From Erysipelotrichia bacterium (GTDB lineage Bacteria > Bacillota_I > Bacilli_A > Erysipelotrichales > Erysipelotrichaceae), in assembly GCA_009929095.1 (NCBI GenBank), contig SABF01000009.1, forward strand, positions 1-19,177: 19,177 nt of DNA, given 5' to 3'. The translations under genes and the position numbers were made by a program. The notes beneath the pieces were generated by a model that searched no databases, was not told where the DNA came from, and was given only the letters and a program-made list of their open reading frames with translations. Of the stretch, positions 1-7,747 are shown piece by piece; the first letter of the stretch is position 1, and each line of letters starts with the position of its first letter.

Positions 1-1761
1 CATATCGATATCATCGTCGTTGCCGACGGAATCAAACATGGTCAGCTCATAGTTATACAGAGCATACATATCAGACATTGTAATCGTGTGCTTGTCATTC
101 AGCGGGTCAATGCCAATGAGGCTGATCTCGTGATCGCCATCCTTGATAATGACTTCCTGAACAGCAGCGCCAACCAGCCAGATGGAAACATCCTTGCCGA
201 CTGTCGCAGCCTTGACGATGGCATCGCGCTGAGCTGCTGTAATCTTGCCCAGATCCTGATCCGGAATATAACGGGCAATCAAATTCTCGCCTTCAGCATC
301 CTTCAGGTCGCTGCCGTTTTCGACAATGCGGCCGATAGCATACATGCGGGAGCCAAGATTCAGTACAGCATTGACTGTATCGTTATTGACCTTTGCTTCA
401 TTTGCAGTAATTCCTGTATAGATGGATACTTCCTTGAATTCCTTGCCGATGATCTTTACATCTTCCGGGGTCAGAACAGTTCCCTGTTCATAAGTGACCT
501 TCTTGCCGTCAAGATCAGTAGCCAGGATTCTTCCTGCCAGAGATTCTGTCCATGAAGTCGGAACAGTCATAACATCCGGATGAGAGAACCGGTGAATGAA
601 CGGCATCGCCTTCATGTTGATGCCCTTGTTAATCTCATCTCTCAGATCGTTGCGGATATCCTTGTCAACCAGTCGATTCTTCTTGAGCAGCACTCTGCCG
701 TCAGCACCGATCAGATCGGACTTGAGCACATGACCTTCCATACGGTCAAGAATGTTCAGCTTTTTGCGGACCTTATAACGGCCAGCCTTGGTCAGATCAT
801 AACGGCGATAATCAAAGAACTTCGCATCCATCAGCTGGAAGGATCCATCAATGGTTGCGATTTCATCTGCACGCTGGTTCAGATACACAGAAAGAAGCGC
901 ATCATCGCGGGTTCTTGTCTTATCTGCATTCAGAGTGTTGATCAGTTCCGGATAATTGCCGAATACAGAAGTATAAAGGAGTGCATAATCATTCAGATAT
1001 TCACGCTCTTCTGAAGGAACTACGTTTTCCTCATAGATCGGAAAGTTCATGGTTCTCAGGAACTTCTTCATTGCAGAAGTATCAAATGGGTCATCACCCT
1101 TTTCCGGATTCAGGGACATGCCGATTGCCTTGAACAGAATGGTGCTGAACACCTTTCTGCGACGGTCAATGGACACATTCATAATGCGGCCAAGCGCAGC
1201 CTTCTTGTCATCTGACATGAATTCCAGCCAGGTGCCGCGGGAAGGAATGAGTTCACATGTATAAGTATCACGGCCAGTATGCTCTTCTGAAATGATATCG
1301 AAATATGCGCCCGGAGAACGGACAATCTGGCTTACAATGATACGTTCAGCACCGTTAATGATAAAGGTGCCGGTAGGCGACATGAGCGGGAAATCTCCAA
1401 AGAAGACTTCTTCCCATTTGGTCATGACTTCACCGGTTTCCGGATCCACCATCTCGAGTTCCATTTTCGCCTTCAAAGGAGCGCAGTAATTGGTTTCCCT
1501 GAACTTGCACTCCGAAATGGAATACTTTGGCTCCCCGAATTCATAGTCGAGAAACTTCAGCTTAATATTGCCCGCGTAATTGCTGATGGGATAGATATCC
1601 TCAAATACTTCGCGGATGCCTTCCTTGAGAAGCCACTCAAAGGATGCTGTCTGAATCTCCGTAAGATCGGGAAGATCCAGTCCCGCATCGACTCTCTCGT
1701 AGTCTCGGCGGGTTGATTTGTTGCCGTAATGCACAACGCGGTAGGTCTCTTTGTTTTCCAT
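1..1761 (-). CDS. rpoB: RNA polymerase beta subunit, N-terminal 587 codons (3' end cut by window)
   Basis: Beta subunit of RNA polymerase, part of the catalytic core. Translation from the ATG at 1759-1761 gives MENKETYRVVHYGNKSTRRD, and an AAAGGA site lies just upstream. Recognisable beta landmarks are the N-terminal ERVDAGLDLPDLTEIQTASF segment, MSPTGTFIINGAERIIVSQ (about residues 120-140) and VRSPGAYFD. The open frame runs off the left edge at NDDDIDM, which corresponds to the DDIDHLGNRR block before the rifampicin pocket, so the pocket itself lies outside the window. The block falls at about residue 583 here, against roughly 399 in B. subtilis (my recollection, counted back from His482). 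The protein therefore carries about 180 extra residues, mainly between residues 345 and 575, with repeated G-R-[IV]-[LV] barrel-like segments. The His of DDIDH is Met here. Last gene seen of the rplJ-rplL-methyltransferase-rpoB operon. Confidence 0.97.
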   Translation of the reverse strand, partial: MENKETYRVVHYGNKSTRRDYERVDAGLDLPDLTEIQTASFEWLLKEGIREVFEDIYPISNYAGNIKLKFLDYEFGEPKYSISECKFRETNYCAPLKAKMELEMVDPETGEVMTKWEEVFFGDFPLMSPTGTFIINGAERIIVSQIVRSPGAYFDIISEEHTGRDTYTCELIPSRGTWLEFMSDDKKAALGRIMNVSIDRRRKVFSTILFKAIGMSLNPEKGDDPFDTSAMKKFLRTMNFPIYEENVVPSEEREYLNDYALLYTSVFGNYPELINTLNADKTRTRDDALLSVYLNQRADEIATIDGSFQLMDAKFFDYRRYDLTKAGRYKVRKKLNILDRMEGHVLKSDLIGADGRVLLKKNRLVDKDIRNDLRDEINKGINMKAMPFIHRFSHPDVMTVPTSWTESLAGRILATDLDGKKVTYEQGTVLTPEDVKIIGKEFKEVSIYTGITANEAKVNNDTVNAVLNLGSRMYAIGRIVENGSDLKDAEGENLIARYIPDQDLGKITAAQRDAIVKAATVGKDVSIWLVGAAVQEVIIKDGDHEISLIGIDPLNDKHTITMSDMYALYNYELTMFDSVGNDDDIDM

Positions 1762-1796
1762 TAAACGCCATCCTTTCGCCTGCATCGCACTGATAC

Positions 1797-1843
1797 GCCG
1801 AAAAGGGCATACTAACCCCTTTTATTTAGAACATTCGGCTTTT
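1797..1843 (-). terminator. nested hairpin between methyltransferase gene and rpoB (attenuator-like)
   Basis: On the minus strand an inner stem AAAAGGG/CCCTTTT (plus 1801-1807 with 1817-1823) is nested in an outer stem GCCGAA/TTCGGC (plus 1834-1839 with 1797-1802). The U run is inside the inner stem and is followed by CGGC, so termination would be partial at best. It sits 36 bases before the rpoB start. The outer arm AAAAGCCGAA is identical to the arm of the hairpin at 2511-2540. It is likely an intra-operon attenuator or processing site that adjusts rpoB expression relative to ribosomal proteins; that role is inferred. Confidence 0.5.
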
Positions 1844-1881
1844 GTGCCAATTTGAAATGTTATCATCGTTCTGTCAATTCG

Positions 1882-2484
1882 TCAAATGCGTTTGATAGCC
1901 TTGAGAATCCAGTATCCTTTGTCTCTTGCAATGACCTTGCAGGCCCCGAAGATCTCCTCGATCTTCCGTGTCGAAGTCTCTGCACCCTGTTTTCTGCGGA
2001 CAACCGCCAGGAACAGGCCTCCGGGCTTCAGGTGCTCATAGGAGTCCTGATACATCCCGTATACTGTTTCTTTACCGGCTCTGATCGGTGGATTCGTAAG
2101 AATTGCATCGAAACTGCCGGGTATATTCTGAAATCTGTCTGATACAAGTGCCTTGATCTCAGTGCTGTTATTCAAGCCGTTGAGCTGGGCAAGTTCTACC
2201 GCCCGGGGGTTTACATCCCCTGCCGTGACTTCAGCGGAGGGAAACAGCGTCTTCAGCACAATGCCAATAACTCCGTATCCGCAGCCAAGATCCAGAAGGT
2301 CGCCCTTCAAGTCCTCTTCCGCAGCACTTTTCAGCAGAACTTCGGTACCGTAATCCACCTCATTCCGGCTGAATACCCCTTCGTCGGTCACAAATGAGAA
2401 AGTATGCGACGCAAACGTGTACATGTGCGTCTTCCGGTTGGAAGGAAGGTCGCGGTTATCCGTGAAGTAGTGAACATCCGCCAT
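1882..2484 (-). CDS. class I SAM-dependent methyltransferase, RsmC-like (ybxB type)
   Basis: Predicted 200-residue methyltransferase of the RsmC/RlmG-like family, which methylates guanine N2 in rRNA; the exact target in this lineage is not shown by the sequence. SAM-binding motif I is LLDLGCGYG (residues 63-71). The acidic residue after strand beta-2 is in AGDVNPRA (88-95). Catalytic motif IV is NPPI (131-134), the small-family variant of NPPF. The start was set at the ATG at 2484 because AAAGGA lies 8 bases upstream; a longer frame to 2526 would overlap the terminator hairpin and has no such site. The gene lies between rplL and rpoB, as ybxB does in B. subtilis, which supports a role linked to ribosome biogenesis. 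Confidence 0.88.
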   Translation of the reverse strand: MADVHYFTDNRDLPSNRKTHMYTFASHTFSFVTDEGVFSRNEVDYGTEVLLKSAAEEDLKGDLLDLGCGYGVIGIVLKTLFPSAEVTAGDVNPRAVELAQLNGLNNSTEIKALVSDRFQNIPGSFDAILTNPPIRAGKETVYGMYQDSYEHLKPGGLFLAVVRRKQGAETSTRKIEEIFGACKVIARDKGYWILKAIKRI

Positions 2485-2510
2485 CTTTGCACATCCTTTC
2501 TCTAGGGCAG

Positions 2511-2540
2511 AAAAGCCGAAGCTCATTCCGTTCGGCTTTT
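2511..2540 (-). terminator. perfect 10-bp hairpin after rplL
   Basis: The arms AAAAGCCGAA and TTCGGCTTTT are exactly complementary with a 10-base loop, giving a stem ending in a U run on the minus strand. It starts 26 bases after the rplL stop. It fits the partial terminator commonly found after rplL, which makes L10/L12 transcripts more abundant than rpoB transcripts. It ends 26 bases before the methyltransferase start. Confidence 0.8.
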
Positions 2541-2566
2541 CTGAACATGTTTAATCTCAGAAGAGA

Positions 2567-2938
2567 TTATTTGAATTCAACAGTAGCACCTGCTTCGGTG
2601 AGCTGCTTCTTGATGTTCTCTGCTTCATCAGCCGGAACGTCCTTCTTGATTTCTGCCGGAACAGTATCAACAAGCTTCTTAGCCTCAACCAGGCCAAGAC
2701 CTGTGATGGTGCGAACAACCTTGATGACTGCAACCTTGGATTCGCCGAAGCTGCTCATTACAACAGTAACGTTCTTCGGAGCTGTATCTACTGCTTCAGC
2801 CGGAGCTGCTGCTGCTGCAACCGGAGCTGCTGCAGATACGCCATACTTCTCTTCAATTGCCTTTACCAGATCGTTCAGTTCAAGAATTGTAGCTTCGTCG
2901 AGATAAGCAAGAATCTCGTCCTTTGTTAACTTTGCCAT
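2567..2938 (-). CDS. rplL: 50S ribosomal protein bL12 (L7/L12)
   Basis: Stalk protein of the large ribosomal subunit that recruits and stimulates translation GTPases. The 123-residue length is normal for the family. Residues 1-35 form the dimerisation domain ([20 protein letters not shown]), followed by an Ala/Pro-rich hinge (about 36-52) and the globular C-terminal domain with [27 protein letters not shown] and the conserved end [17 protein letters not shown] site lies 9 bases before the ATG. It follows rplJ by 21 bases in the same operon, as expected because bL12 dimers bind the uL10 C-terminus. Confidence 0.98.
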   Translation of the reverse strand: MAKLTKDEILAYLDEATILELNDLVKAIEEKYGVSAAAPVAAAAAPAEAVDTAPKNVTVVMSSFGESKVAVIKVVRTITGLGLVEAKKLVDTVPAEIKKDVPADEAENIKKQLTEAGATVEFK

Positions 2939-2959
2939 GGATTATTTTCCTCCTCTTCC

Positions 2960-3529
2960 TTAGGCAGCCGCAGCCTCAGTGGGCGCAGCCTCTTCTTCCT
3001 TTACTTCTGCCGGAGCAGCTTCTGCTGTCTCGGGTGTGTCTGTACCCTTTGCCTCTGCAACTGCGTTAAGAACGCGTGCAACAGAAGAGATCGGGGCCTG
3101 CAGAACTGACAGGAACATGCTGAGCATGCCTTCTCTGTTCGGCAGTGCAGCCAGCTGATTCACAACTTCAGCATCGACAACTTTTCCTTCAACGATGCCG
3201 CCCTTGAGGATCAGAGCTTTGTGCCTCTTAGCAAACTTCGCCATAACGCGAGCTGCTGCGGTTTCGTCTTCGCCAAACGCAATCGCATTCGGTCCGGTAA
3301 GAACGTTCTTCAAATCTCCGAATCCCGCTTCATCAGCAGCTTTAGCTGCCAATGTATTCTTGTAGACTTTCATTTCAACGTTTTCGCTGAGAAGAGCCCT
3401 GCGGAGCTCGGTGACTTCGGAAACGCTCAGGCCGCGATATTCTGCGACAACTGCAGAAGTTGTGTTCTTCAGTTTGCCGGAGATCTCAGTGACGACGTTC
3501 TTTTTGGATTCTAATACCGCCTGATTCAT
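2960..3529 (-). CDS. rplJ: 50S ribosomal protein uL10
   Basis: Base of the ribosomal stalk; binds 23S rRNA and bL12 dimers and, when free, represses its own operon by binding the leader RNA. Conserved family segments are NQAVLESKKNVVTEISGKL at the start, AVVAEYRGLSVSEVTELRR (about 28-46), VYKNTLAAKA and LTGPNAIAF. At 189 residues it is about 15-25 longer than usual. The excess is an Ala/Glu/Pro-rich tail (TPETAEAAPAEVKEEEAAP) past the bL12-binding helix. An AAGGTGG site is 4 bases before the ATG. First gene of the operon, behind a promoter and the L10 leader. Confidence 0.97.
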   Translation of the reverse strand: MNQAVLESKKNVVTEISGKLKNTTSAVVAEYRGLSVSEVTELRRALLSENVEMKVYKNTLAAKAADEAGFGDLKNVLTGPNAIAFGEDETAAARVMAKFAKRHKALILKGGIVEGKVVDAEVVNQLAALPNREGMLSMFLSVLQAPISSVARVLNAVAEAKGTDTPETAEAAPAEVKEEEAAPTEAAAA

Positions 3530-3552
3530 TTTCCACCTTCACCTTTCTCGTT

Positions 3553-3674
3553 ATCTCCTGCCAAATATAAATCAAGCCCTCGGCGGAAACCGGGGGCTGA
3601 AAATGTCTGCATGACTTTTCTACCTCGGTAACCTGATTAAGCTTTCGCCGTTACTGTCTTTGGTATTTGATAAC
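3553..3674 (-). promoter_or_regulatory. ribosomal protein L10 leader RNA upstream of rplJ
   Basis: The rplJ 5' untranslated region holds two conserved strings of the Bacillota L10 leader, ACCAAAGACAG (minus, plus 3654-3664) and TTACCGAGGTAGA (minus, plus 3619-3631). In between is the purine-rich GGCGAAAGCTTAA region. A GC-rich hairpin, GCCCCCGG...CCGAGGGC (plus 3576-3597), follows. The family is known to bind the L10-L12 complex and reduce expression of the operon when that complex is in excess. The exact ends are approximate, set from the predicted transcription start and the hairpin. Confidence 0.75.
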
Positions 3675-3680
3675 GAACTG

Positions 3681-3708
3681 ATATTATCACAATTATGCAG
3701 ATTGTCAA
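3681..3708 (-). promoter_or_regulatory. promoter of rplJL-rpoB operon
   Basis: On the minus strand a consensus -35 TTGACA (plus 3703-3708) is separated by 16 bases from TAATAT (plus 3681-3686), an acceptable -10 for the housekeeping sigma factor. The predicted start is at about 3674, immediately before the conserved L10 leader, which supports the call. Confidence 0.75.
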
Positions 3709-3777
3709 ATAGTTTCCTCGCTTAATCTGTCATTGACTTTCCTAATTGTTATAGCAGATTTTTATGAACGATCATCT

Positions 3778-4020
3778 TTAAGCATATCTGTTGGCACTGA
3801 GCAATGCTTTCCGCTTCCTGGCTATTTCATAGAACTGGCGATTATGTCCGCCTGTCCCAACACTCACACTCAGCTTACTGACAGCCGCAGAAACGGTATC
3901 GTCCCAGCGGTCTTTTGCTTAGAGCGGCTTCAGTCTCCGAAGCATATCATTCCGGATTATGATCGCAGCGAAAGAAATCATTGTCTTTAATTCCGGCGAT
4001 TCATCTGTGTATACAAGCAC
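3778..4020 (-). pseudogene. probable C-terminal remnant of an IS transposase
   Basis: One minus-strand frame reads LVYTDESPELKTMISFAAII, RNDMLRRLKPL, a stop (plus 3919-3921), then AKDRWDDTVSAAVSKLS and QFYEIARKRKALLSANRYA before the final stop at 3778-3780. The pattern, a hydrophobic F-AAIIIRN-ML segment followed by a small coupled domain and a basic A-RKRK tail, resembles the end of IS1634/IS4-like DDE transposases. It has no start, an internal stop, and no readable N-terminal part; the frame upstream of 4020 is full of stops. No terminal inverted repeats were found. The family call rests on recall of the fold pattern and is tentative. Confidence 0.4.
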
Positions 4021-4346
4021 GCCTTCAGATTAGTTATAGGATATCCAAATCACAGCTTGTTACAGCAGACTTTCAGTCACCAAAAAGGTTCATTTCAGCG
4101 CACCGATTGATGTCACTCGCAGTTTTTGGGTGATAGCTTTTGAATTAGTTAATGATTATTGCTAAAGGTTCCTGATTATCCTATATGCAGACAGAGATTT
4201 GCTGCCTGGGGAGGAACTTAGACCTATTGAGCTGATCATAATACCTCTGAAGTTATGCCCGATAAATCAGAATGCATACAATCCATCCGATATTTGAAAC
4301 TCCATTTCAATTTGGTGACCTGCCCGACTTATGCAGTCATGGAATT
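4021..4346. other. intergenic stretch without a recognisable gene
   Basis: About 325 bases between the transposase remnant and the end of the MATE gene. All frames are interrupted on the minus strand, and nothing on the plus strand resembles a protein. It may be further decay of the same mobile element. No hairpin with a U run was found to terminate the MATE transcript. Confidence 0.4.
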
Positions 4347-6179
4347 TTACGCCGCTTCCGGCAGATCCCTTACATCGGATTCAGGACTATTGATTTTCAT
4401 TACAATTACATTGGTATCCATCAAAAACATATATCTGATATCTGAAGATAAGCCCGCTAAAATTCTGTATCCAATATTCCCGGAAAGATTATCAGCAGAC
4501 CAGCAGTTATTCATATCCTCACAGAAATCATATTGTTTCAAGTTGTCCCGGAAATGGATTTCCACATTCCCGCTGTCAATGGATATGCCGATATCAATAA
4601 ACGGCCTGGCTTTCTTTCCATCGTCATTTTCAATAATCCGTCTGACCATTTCTTCTGTACATAGTGATATTGCCTGAACCTGTTTCTCCGGCAGGTGATA
4701 TAGTCGAAGTTTTTCAGGAAGAATGGCAGAGACCTCGGCCGCTTCTTCCATCGTCTTGACGGTTGTATAAAACACATGATGATCCTGACTGTCCAATTGT
4801 ACCGGAGTCTCTGCCAGATCTGTCAGTTTAAAAATGAAACTTCTTTTTTTGATTGATTTCACCAGTATGATCCCCAGTGTCATAGTAACAGAACTGATTC
4901 CCATAGCAGCGATCAAACCAAAAGGACCCCAGACTGATCCAAGCAGAAGAGACATTGCCAAAGGCAGAATAATACGTCCGAACATCATCAAAGTATTGAC
5001 AGTTCTGGTTTTCTTCAGTCCCTGGTAGAACCCGATATAGCAATCATTGAATGTGCTGAAAGGAAGGCATGCAAAATACCATGCGATTGCATATGAGGCC
5101 AGCTTAAGCACTGTATCCGAATCAACAATATACAGACGGGCAATCGCACCAGACAGCAGAACTCCAAGAAGAGACACTGGCAGGATAAACAGCAGATAGT
5201 ATTTTTTAGAAACACGAATCAGGTTATGCAGAGAATCCTTATCAGTTTCTCCAATATAGATGCTGACAAGCATCATAATAGTTCCCTGCATGCCAACGGA
5301 CAGCATATCCGGAAAATAGTGAATGCTGTTCTGAACCGCAATAGAGGACATCAGCGTTGAAGCACCCAGAAACAAGATCCATTTATTCAAAATGATTTTG
5401 TAAAACAAGTCATAAAATGTTCTCAGTGCTTTGGGGACGCCGACCGAAATGATGCCTTTCAGAAGTTTGATATCCAATCCATGAACAGCCAATTTCAAAT
5501 GATTGCCTTTCTTTCGGAAATGAAGAAGCAGAATAATAAAGGCGCTCCAGTAAGCTGCCATTCGGCCAATTGAAACTGCAATCATGCCCTGTTTGAGCAG
5601 GATGATTCCTATGGTTACAATTGCCACATTGGTTATCGACATTATAATTGTCGCGTATTTTGCTCTCTTTGTTTCTCCGTCCAGCTGCATTGCCGGCACA
5701 AGCAGAAGATTGCCCGTAAATGCCGGAGAAGAGCAGAACAGTCCTATCAGATACGTTTTGAGCATCACAACCCCTTCTGCTGATGTTCTGCCAGAGGAGA
5801 GGAACAAAGCCAGCGGATCAGAAAACACAACACCAAGAACGGCTATTAACAAAGAAACACACATCACCGTCCAGAAACTGGTTGCGAACGCTTTATTTGC
5901 ACTGTCCAAATCGCCTTTTGCAATTTTTTCTGCGCACACCACCTGCGTTCCAATCGAAAAAAGGGATCCAACTGAAGAGATCAGTAAAAAGTAAGGATCC
6001 GCCAGACCATAACTGGACATCGCAGCGCTGCCCAGGTAGCGGCTGATTACGATACTGTTTACTGATATGCAAAGCACGCTTGAGATCGAAACAAGTATCA
6101 GCACAAAAAATGTTTTTAAATACATCGATTCAATCACTTTTTCGCGATAGATTTTGGATTGACCGTCAATCACTGTCAT
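4347..6179 (-). CDS. MATE-family transporter fused to degenerate RsbW-like ATPase domain
   Basis: A 610-residue fusion. Residues 1-450 form a MATE-type secondary transporter with about 12 membrane segments; it starts with YLKTFFVLILVSISSVLCIS and has typical features such as NSIVISRYLGSAAMSSYGLA and the mid-repeat LKGIISVGVPKALR. Such proteins normally exchange drugs or metabolites for Na+ or H+. Residues about 465-600 form a cytoplasmic HATPase_c_2 (RsbW anti-sigma kinase) domain: ISLCTEEMVRRIIEN is the N-box helix, IEIHFRDN-like VEIHFRDN the D-box strand, and NIGYRIL (568-574) the lid helix. The N-box Asn that holds Mg in active members is Arg514, and the usual His is Asn518, so ATP turnover is doubtful. 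AGAGG lies 8 bases before the ATG. It lies 134 bases downstream of the cyclase gene on the same strand. Confidence 0.85.
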   Translation of the reverse strand: MTVIDGQSKIYREKVIESMYLKTFFVLILVSISSVLCISVNSIVISRYLGSAAMSSYGLADPYFLLISSVGSLFSIGTQVVCAEKIAKGDLDSANKAFATSFWTVMCVSLLIAVLGVVFSDPLALFLSSGRTSAEGVVMLKTYLIGLFCSSPAFTGNLLLVPAMQLDGETKRAKYATIIMSITNVAIVTIGIILLKQGMIAVSIGRMAAYWSAFIILLLHFRKKGNHLKLAVHGLDIKLLKGIISVGVPKALRTFYDLFYKIILNKWILFLGASTLMSSIAVQNSIHYFPDMLSVGMQGTIMMLVSIYIGETDKDSLHNLIRVSKKYYLLFILPVSLLGVLLSGAIARLYIVDSDTVLKLASYAIAWYFACLPFSTFNDCYIGFYQGLKKTRTVNTLMMFGRIILPLAMSLLLGSVWGPFGLIAAMGISSVTMTLGIILVKSIKKRSFIFKLTDLAETPVQLDSQDHHVFYTTVKTMEEAAEVSAILPEKLRLYHLPEKQVQAISLCTEEMVRRIIENDDGKKARPFIDIGISIDSGNVEIHFRDNLKQYDFCEDMNNCWSADNLSGNIGYRILAGLSSDIRYMFLMDTNVIVMKINSPESDVRDLPEAA

Positions 6180-6313
6180 GATACAAACCTCTTTCCTATG
6201 CTCAATCGAACAAAAGCACAGTTCAAAACAGAGCCTCGCTCTTTCAATCTCATAATTGCATCACAGCTTTTTAAAGCAAAGATTCTGGCGTGATTAAAGA
6301 CACTATTTCAAAG

Positions 6314-7702
6314 CTATTCGTCAATATGTGCATTAAACCAGCGTTCAAACCCTTCCGGGAATCCCGTCAGTCGAAGCAGTGTTCCCGTGGAGTCTGCAGA
6401 CAGCACTTTTGCATATAGTTTGCCGCCAATCTCGATAACAATATTATCGAACGGCTTTAACTTTACATCCGTATTCAGCAGAACATCCGTTTTGGAAAGA
6501 GCCAGAATGCTGCCATCTTCCAGATGAGTGGAAACATGCTTATCCTCGATCTGCGAAAATCTGATTTGAATTGGTGTCTTCAATGTCTTCGGGGGCTCAT
6601 TGTATGTCGCACAGGATAGATTGTAGGGCTCTCCAATTCCCGTTACGTCACTGATCTTAATCGTGACAGTTTCTCCCTTAGGCAGAATTTCAATCTCTTT
6701 TTCAATCGTGAGCGGTACTGCTGCAAGTTCGCGTGTTCTTGGTGAAATCAAAATCTGTCCGCCAACTGTATAGCTTTCGATTCGCCCGCACAGATTCACT
6801 CTGTTGCCAATCACGCCGTACTTTGTACGCTTGACTGACCCGATATTGCCAATGATCATTTGGCCTGTGACAGCCGCGATTCCCATGAGCAGTTCCGGGA
6901 ATCCATTATCTTTATTCCACTGGTTTACCGCAGGCATGCAGTTCTGCATAGCAATTGATGCAGCAATTGCATCCGCCGCATGAGTCTCTGAATACACTGG
7001 TGCGCCAAATACAACGAGTATGCCATCACCCATAAATTCAATGATTGTTCCATTATATTTCCTGATCACCTCTGTCATTTCTGCAAGATAATGATTCAGC
7101 ATATACAGAAGTCTGTCAGCATCTATGCGTTCGCTCAATGCGGTAAATCCACGCAGATCACTTTTAATCACGGTAAGCTCTTTGGAACATCCGCCCAGTT
7201 CCAAGCCATGCGGAGTATCAAGTAACTGCCTGACGATATCATCAGAGAGAAAGCGGCCAAAGGTTTCTGTGAGAAGCTTGTTTCTCATTTCCAGCTGCTG
7301 GTTAAGTTTGCTTATCTTTTCCGCCGTCTTGGCAGCGTCACGAAGTTCTGTAAGCTCACTGATATCGTTTATCACAAGAATAATGCCTATTTTTTTGAAA
7401 TCGTCCTGCAGAAATGCTGTACTGATATTCAACTGTTTGAACGCAATGCCATCATAATATGACACAGTGCAGCGATGCGTGGCTGCTGTGTCATAAAGCG
7501 CATCTAGTACCGTTTGGTTAAATGCATCATTTTCGGGATATTGAATGAAGCACTGTGCAAACGTCCGCTCAGTCAAATTTTCGTCATTCAGCCCCAGGAT
7601 TGTCCGGGCTGCTCTATTAATGAATTTTACTTTTCCATCAAAACCAATTAAAACTGCGCCTTCAGACATGTCGCGCAGCATTTTTTCAAAGACTAAATCC
7701 AT
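6314..7702 (-). CDS. PAS - class III nucleotide cyclase - PilZ-like signalling protein
   Basis: A 462-residue cytoplasmic protein likely to make a cyclic nucleotide. An N-terminal PAS domain (about 8-115, GAVLIGFDGKVKFINRAART) is followed by a coiled-coil linker (125-150), the FGRFLSDDIVRQLL segment and a class III cyclase domain (about 175-345). Metal-binding Asp182 (SDLRGFTAL) and Asp226 (FMGDG) and the transition-state pair Asn303/Arg307 (GNRVNLCGRIE) are all present, so it should be active. Purine-selecting positions are Glu222 and Gly296, unlike the Lys/Asp or Lys/Thr of adenylate cyclases. Residues about 375-462 (PIQIRFSQIEDKHVS, LYAKVLSAD) form a PilZ-like barrel often seen after such cyclases. 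The ATG at 7702 was chosen over an in-frame TTG at 7714 because GAGGAG abuts the TTG and lies 12 bases before the ATG. Confidence 0.85.
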   Translation of the reverse strand: MDLVFEKMLRDMSEGAVLIGFDGKVKFINRAARTILGLNDENLTERTFAQCFIQYPENDAFNQTVLDALYDTAATHRCTVSYYDGIAFKQLNISTAFLQDDFKKIGIILVINDISELTELRDAAKTAEKISKLNQQLEMRNKLLTETFGRFLSDDIVRQLLDTPHGLELGGCSKELTVIKSDLRGFTALSERIDADRLLYMLNHYLAEMTEVIRKYNGTIIEFMGDGILVVFGAPVYSETHAADAIAASIAMQNCMPAVNQWNKDNGFPELLMGIAAVTGQMIIGNIGSVKRTKYGVIGNRVNLCGRIESYTVGGQILISPRTRELAAVPLTIEKEIEILPKGETVTIKISDVTGIGEPYNLSCATYNEPPKTLKTPIQIRFSQIEDKHVSTHLEDGSILALSKTDVLLNTDVKLKPFDNIVIEIGGKLYAKVLSADSTGTLLRLTGFPEGFERWFNAHIDE

Positions 7703-7747
7703 GTAATTATCCAACTCCTCAAATTGAAAGCAGGAGATTCCCTTCCT

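Noticed and set aside
88..1489. Several plus-strand reading frames of 65-155 codons
   Set aside because: They are antisense shadows of rpoB, which is continuous and recognisable on the minus strand.
6230..6242. Small hairpin AGAGC-GAG-GCTCT followed by GTTTTG between the cyclase and MATE genes
   Set aside because: A 5-bp stem with a broken T run is too weak to call a terminator.
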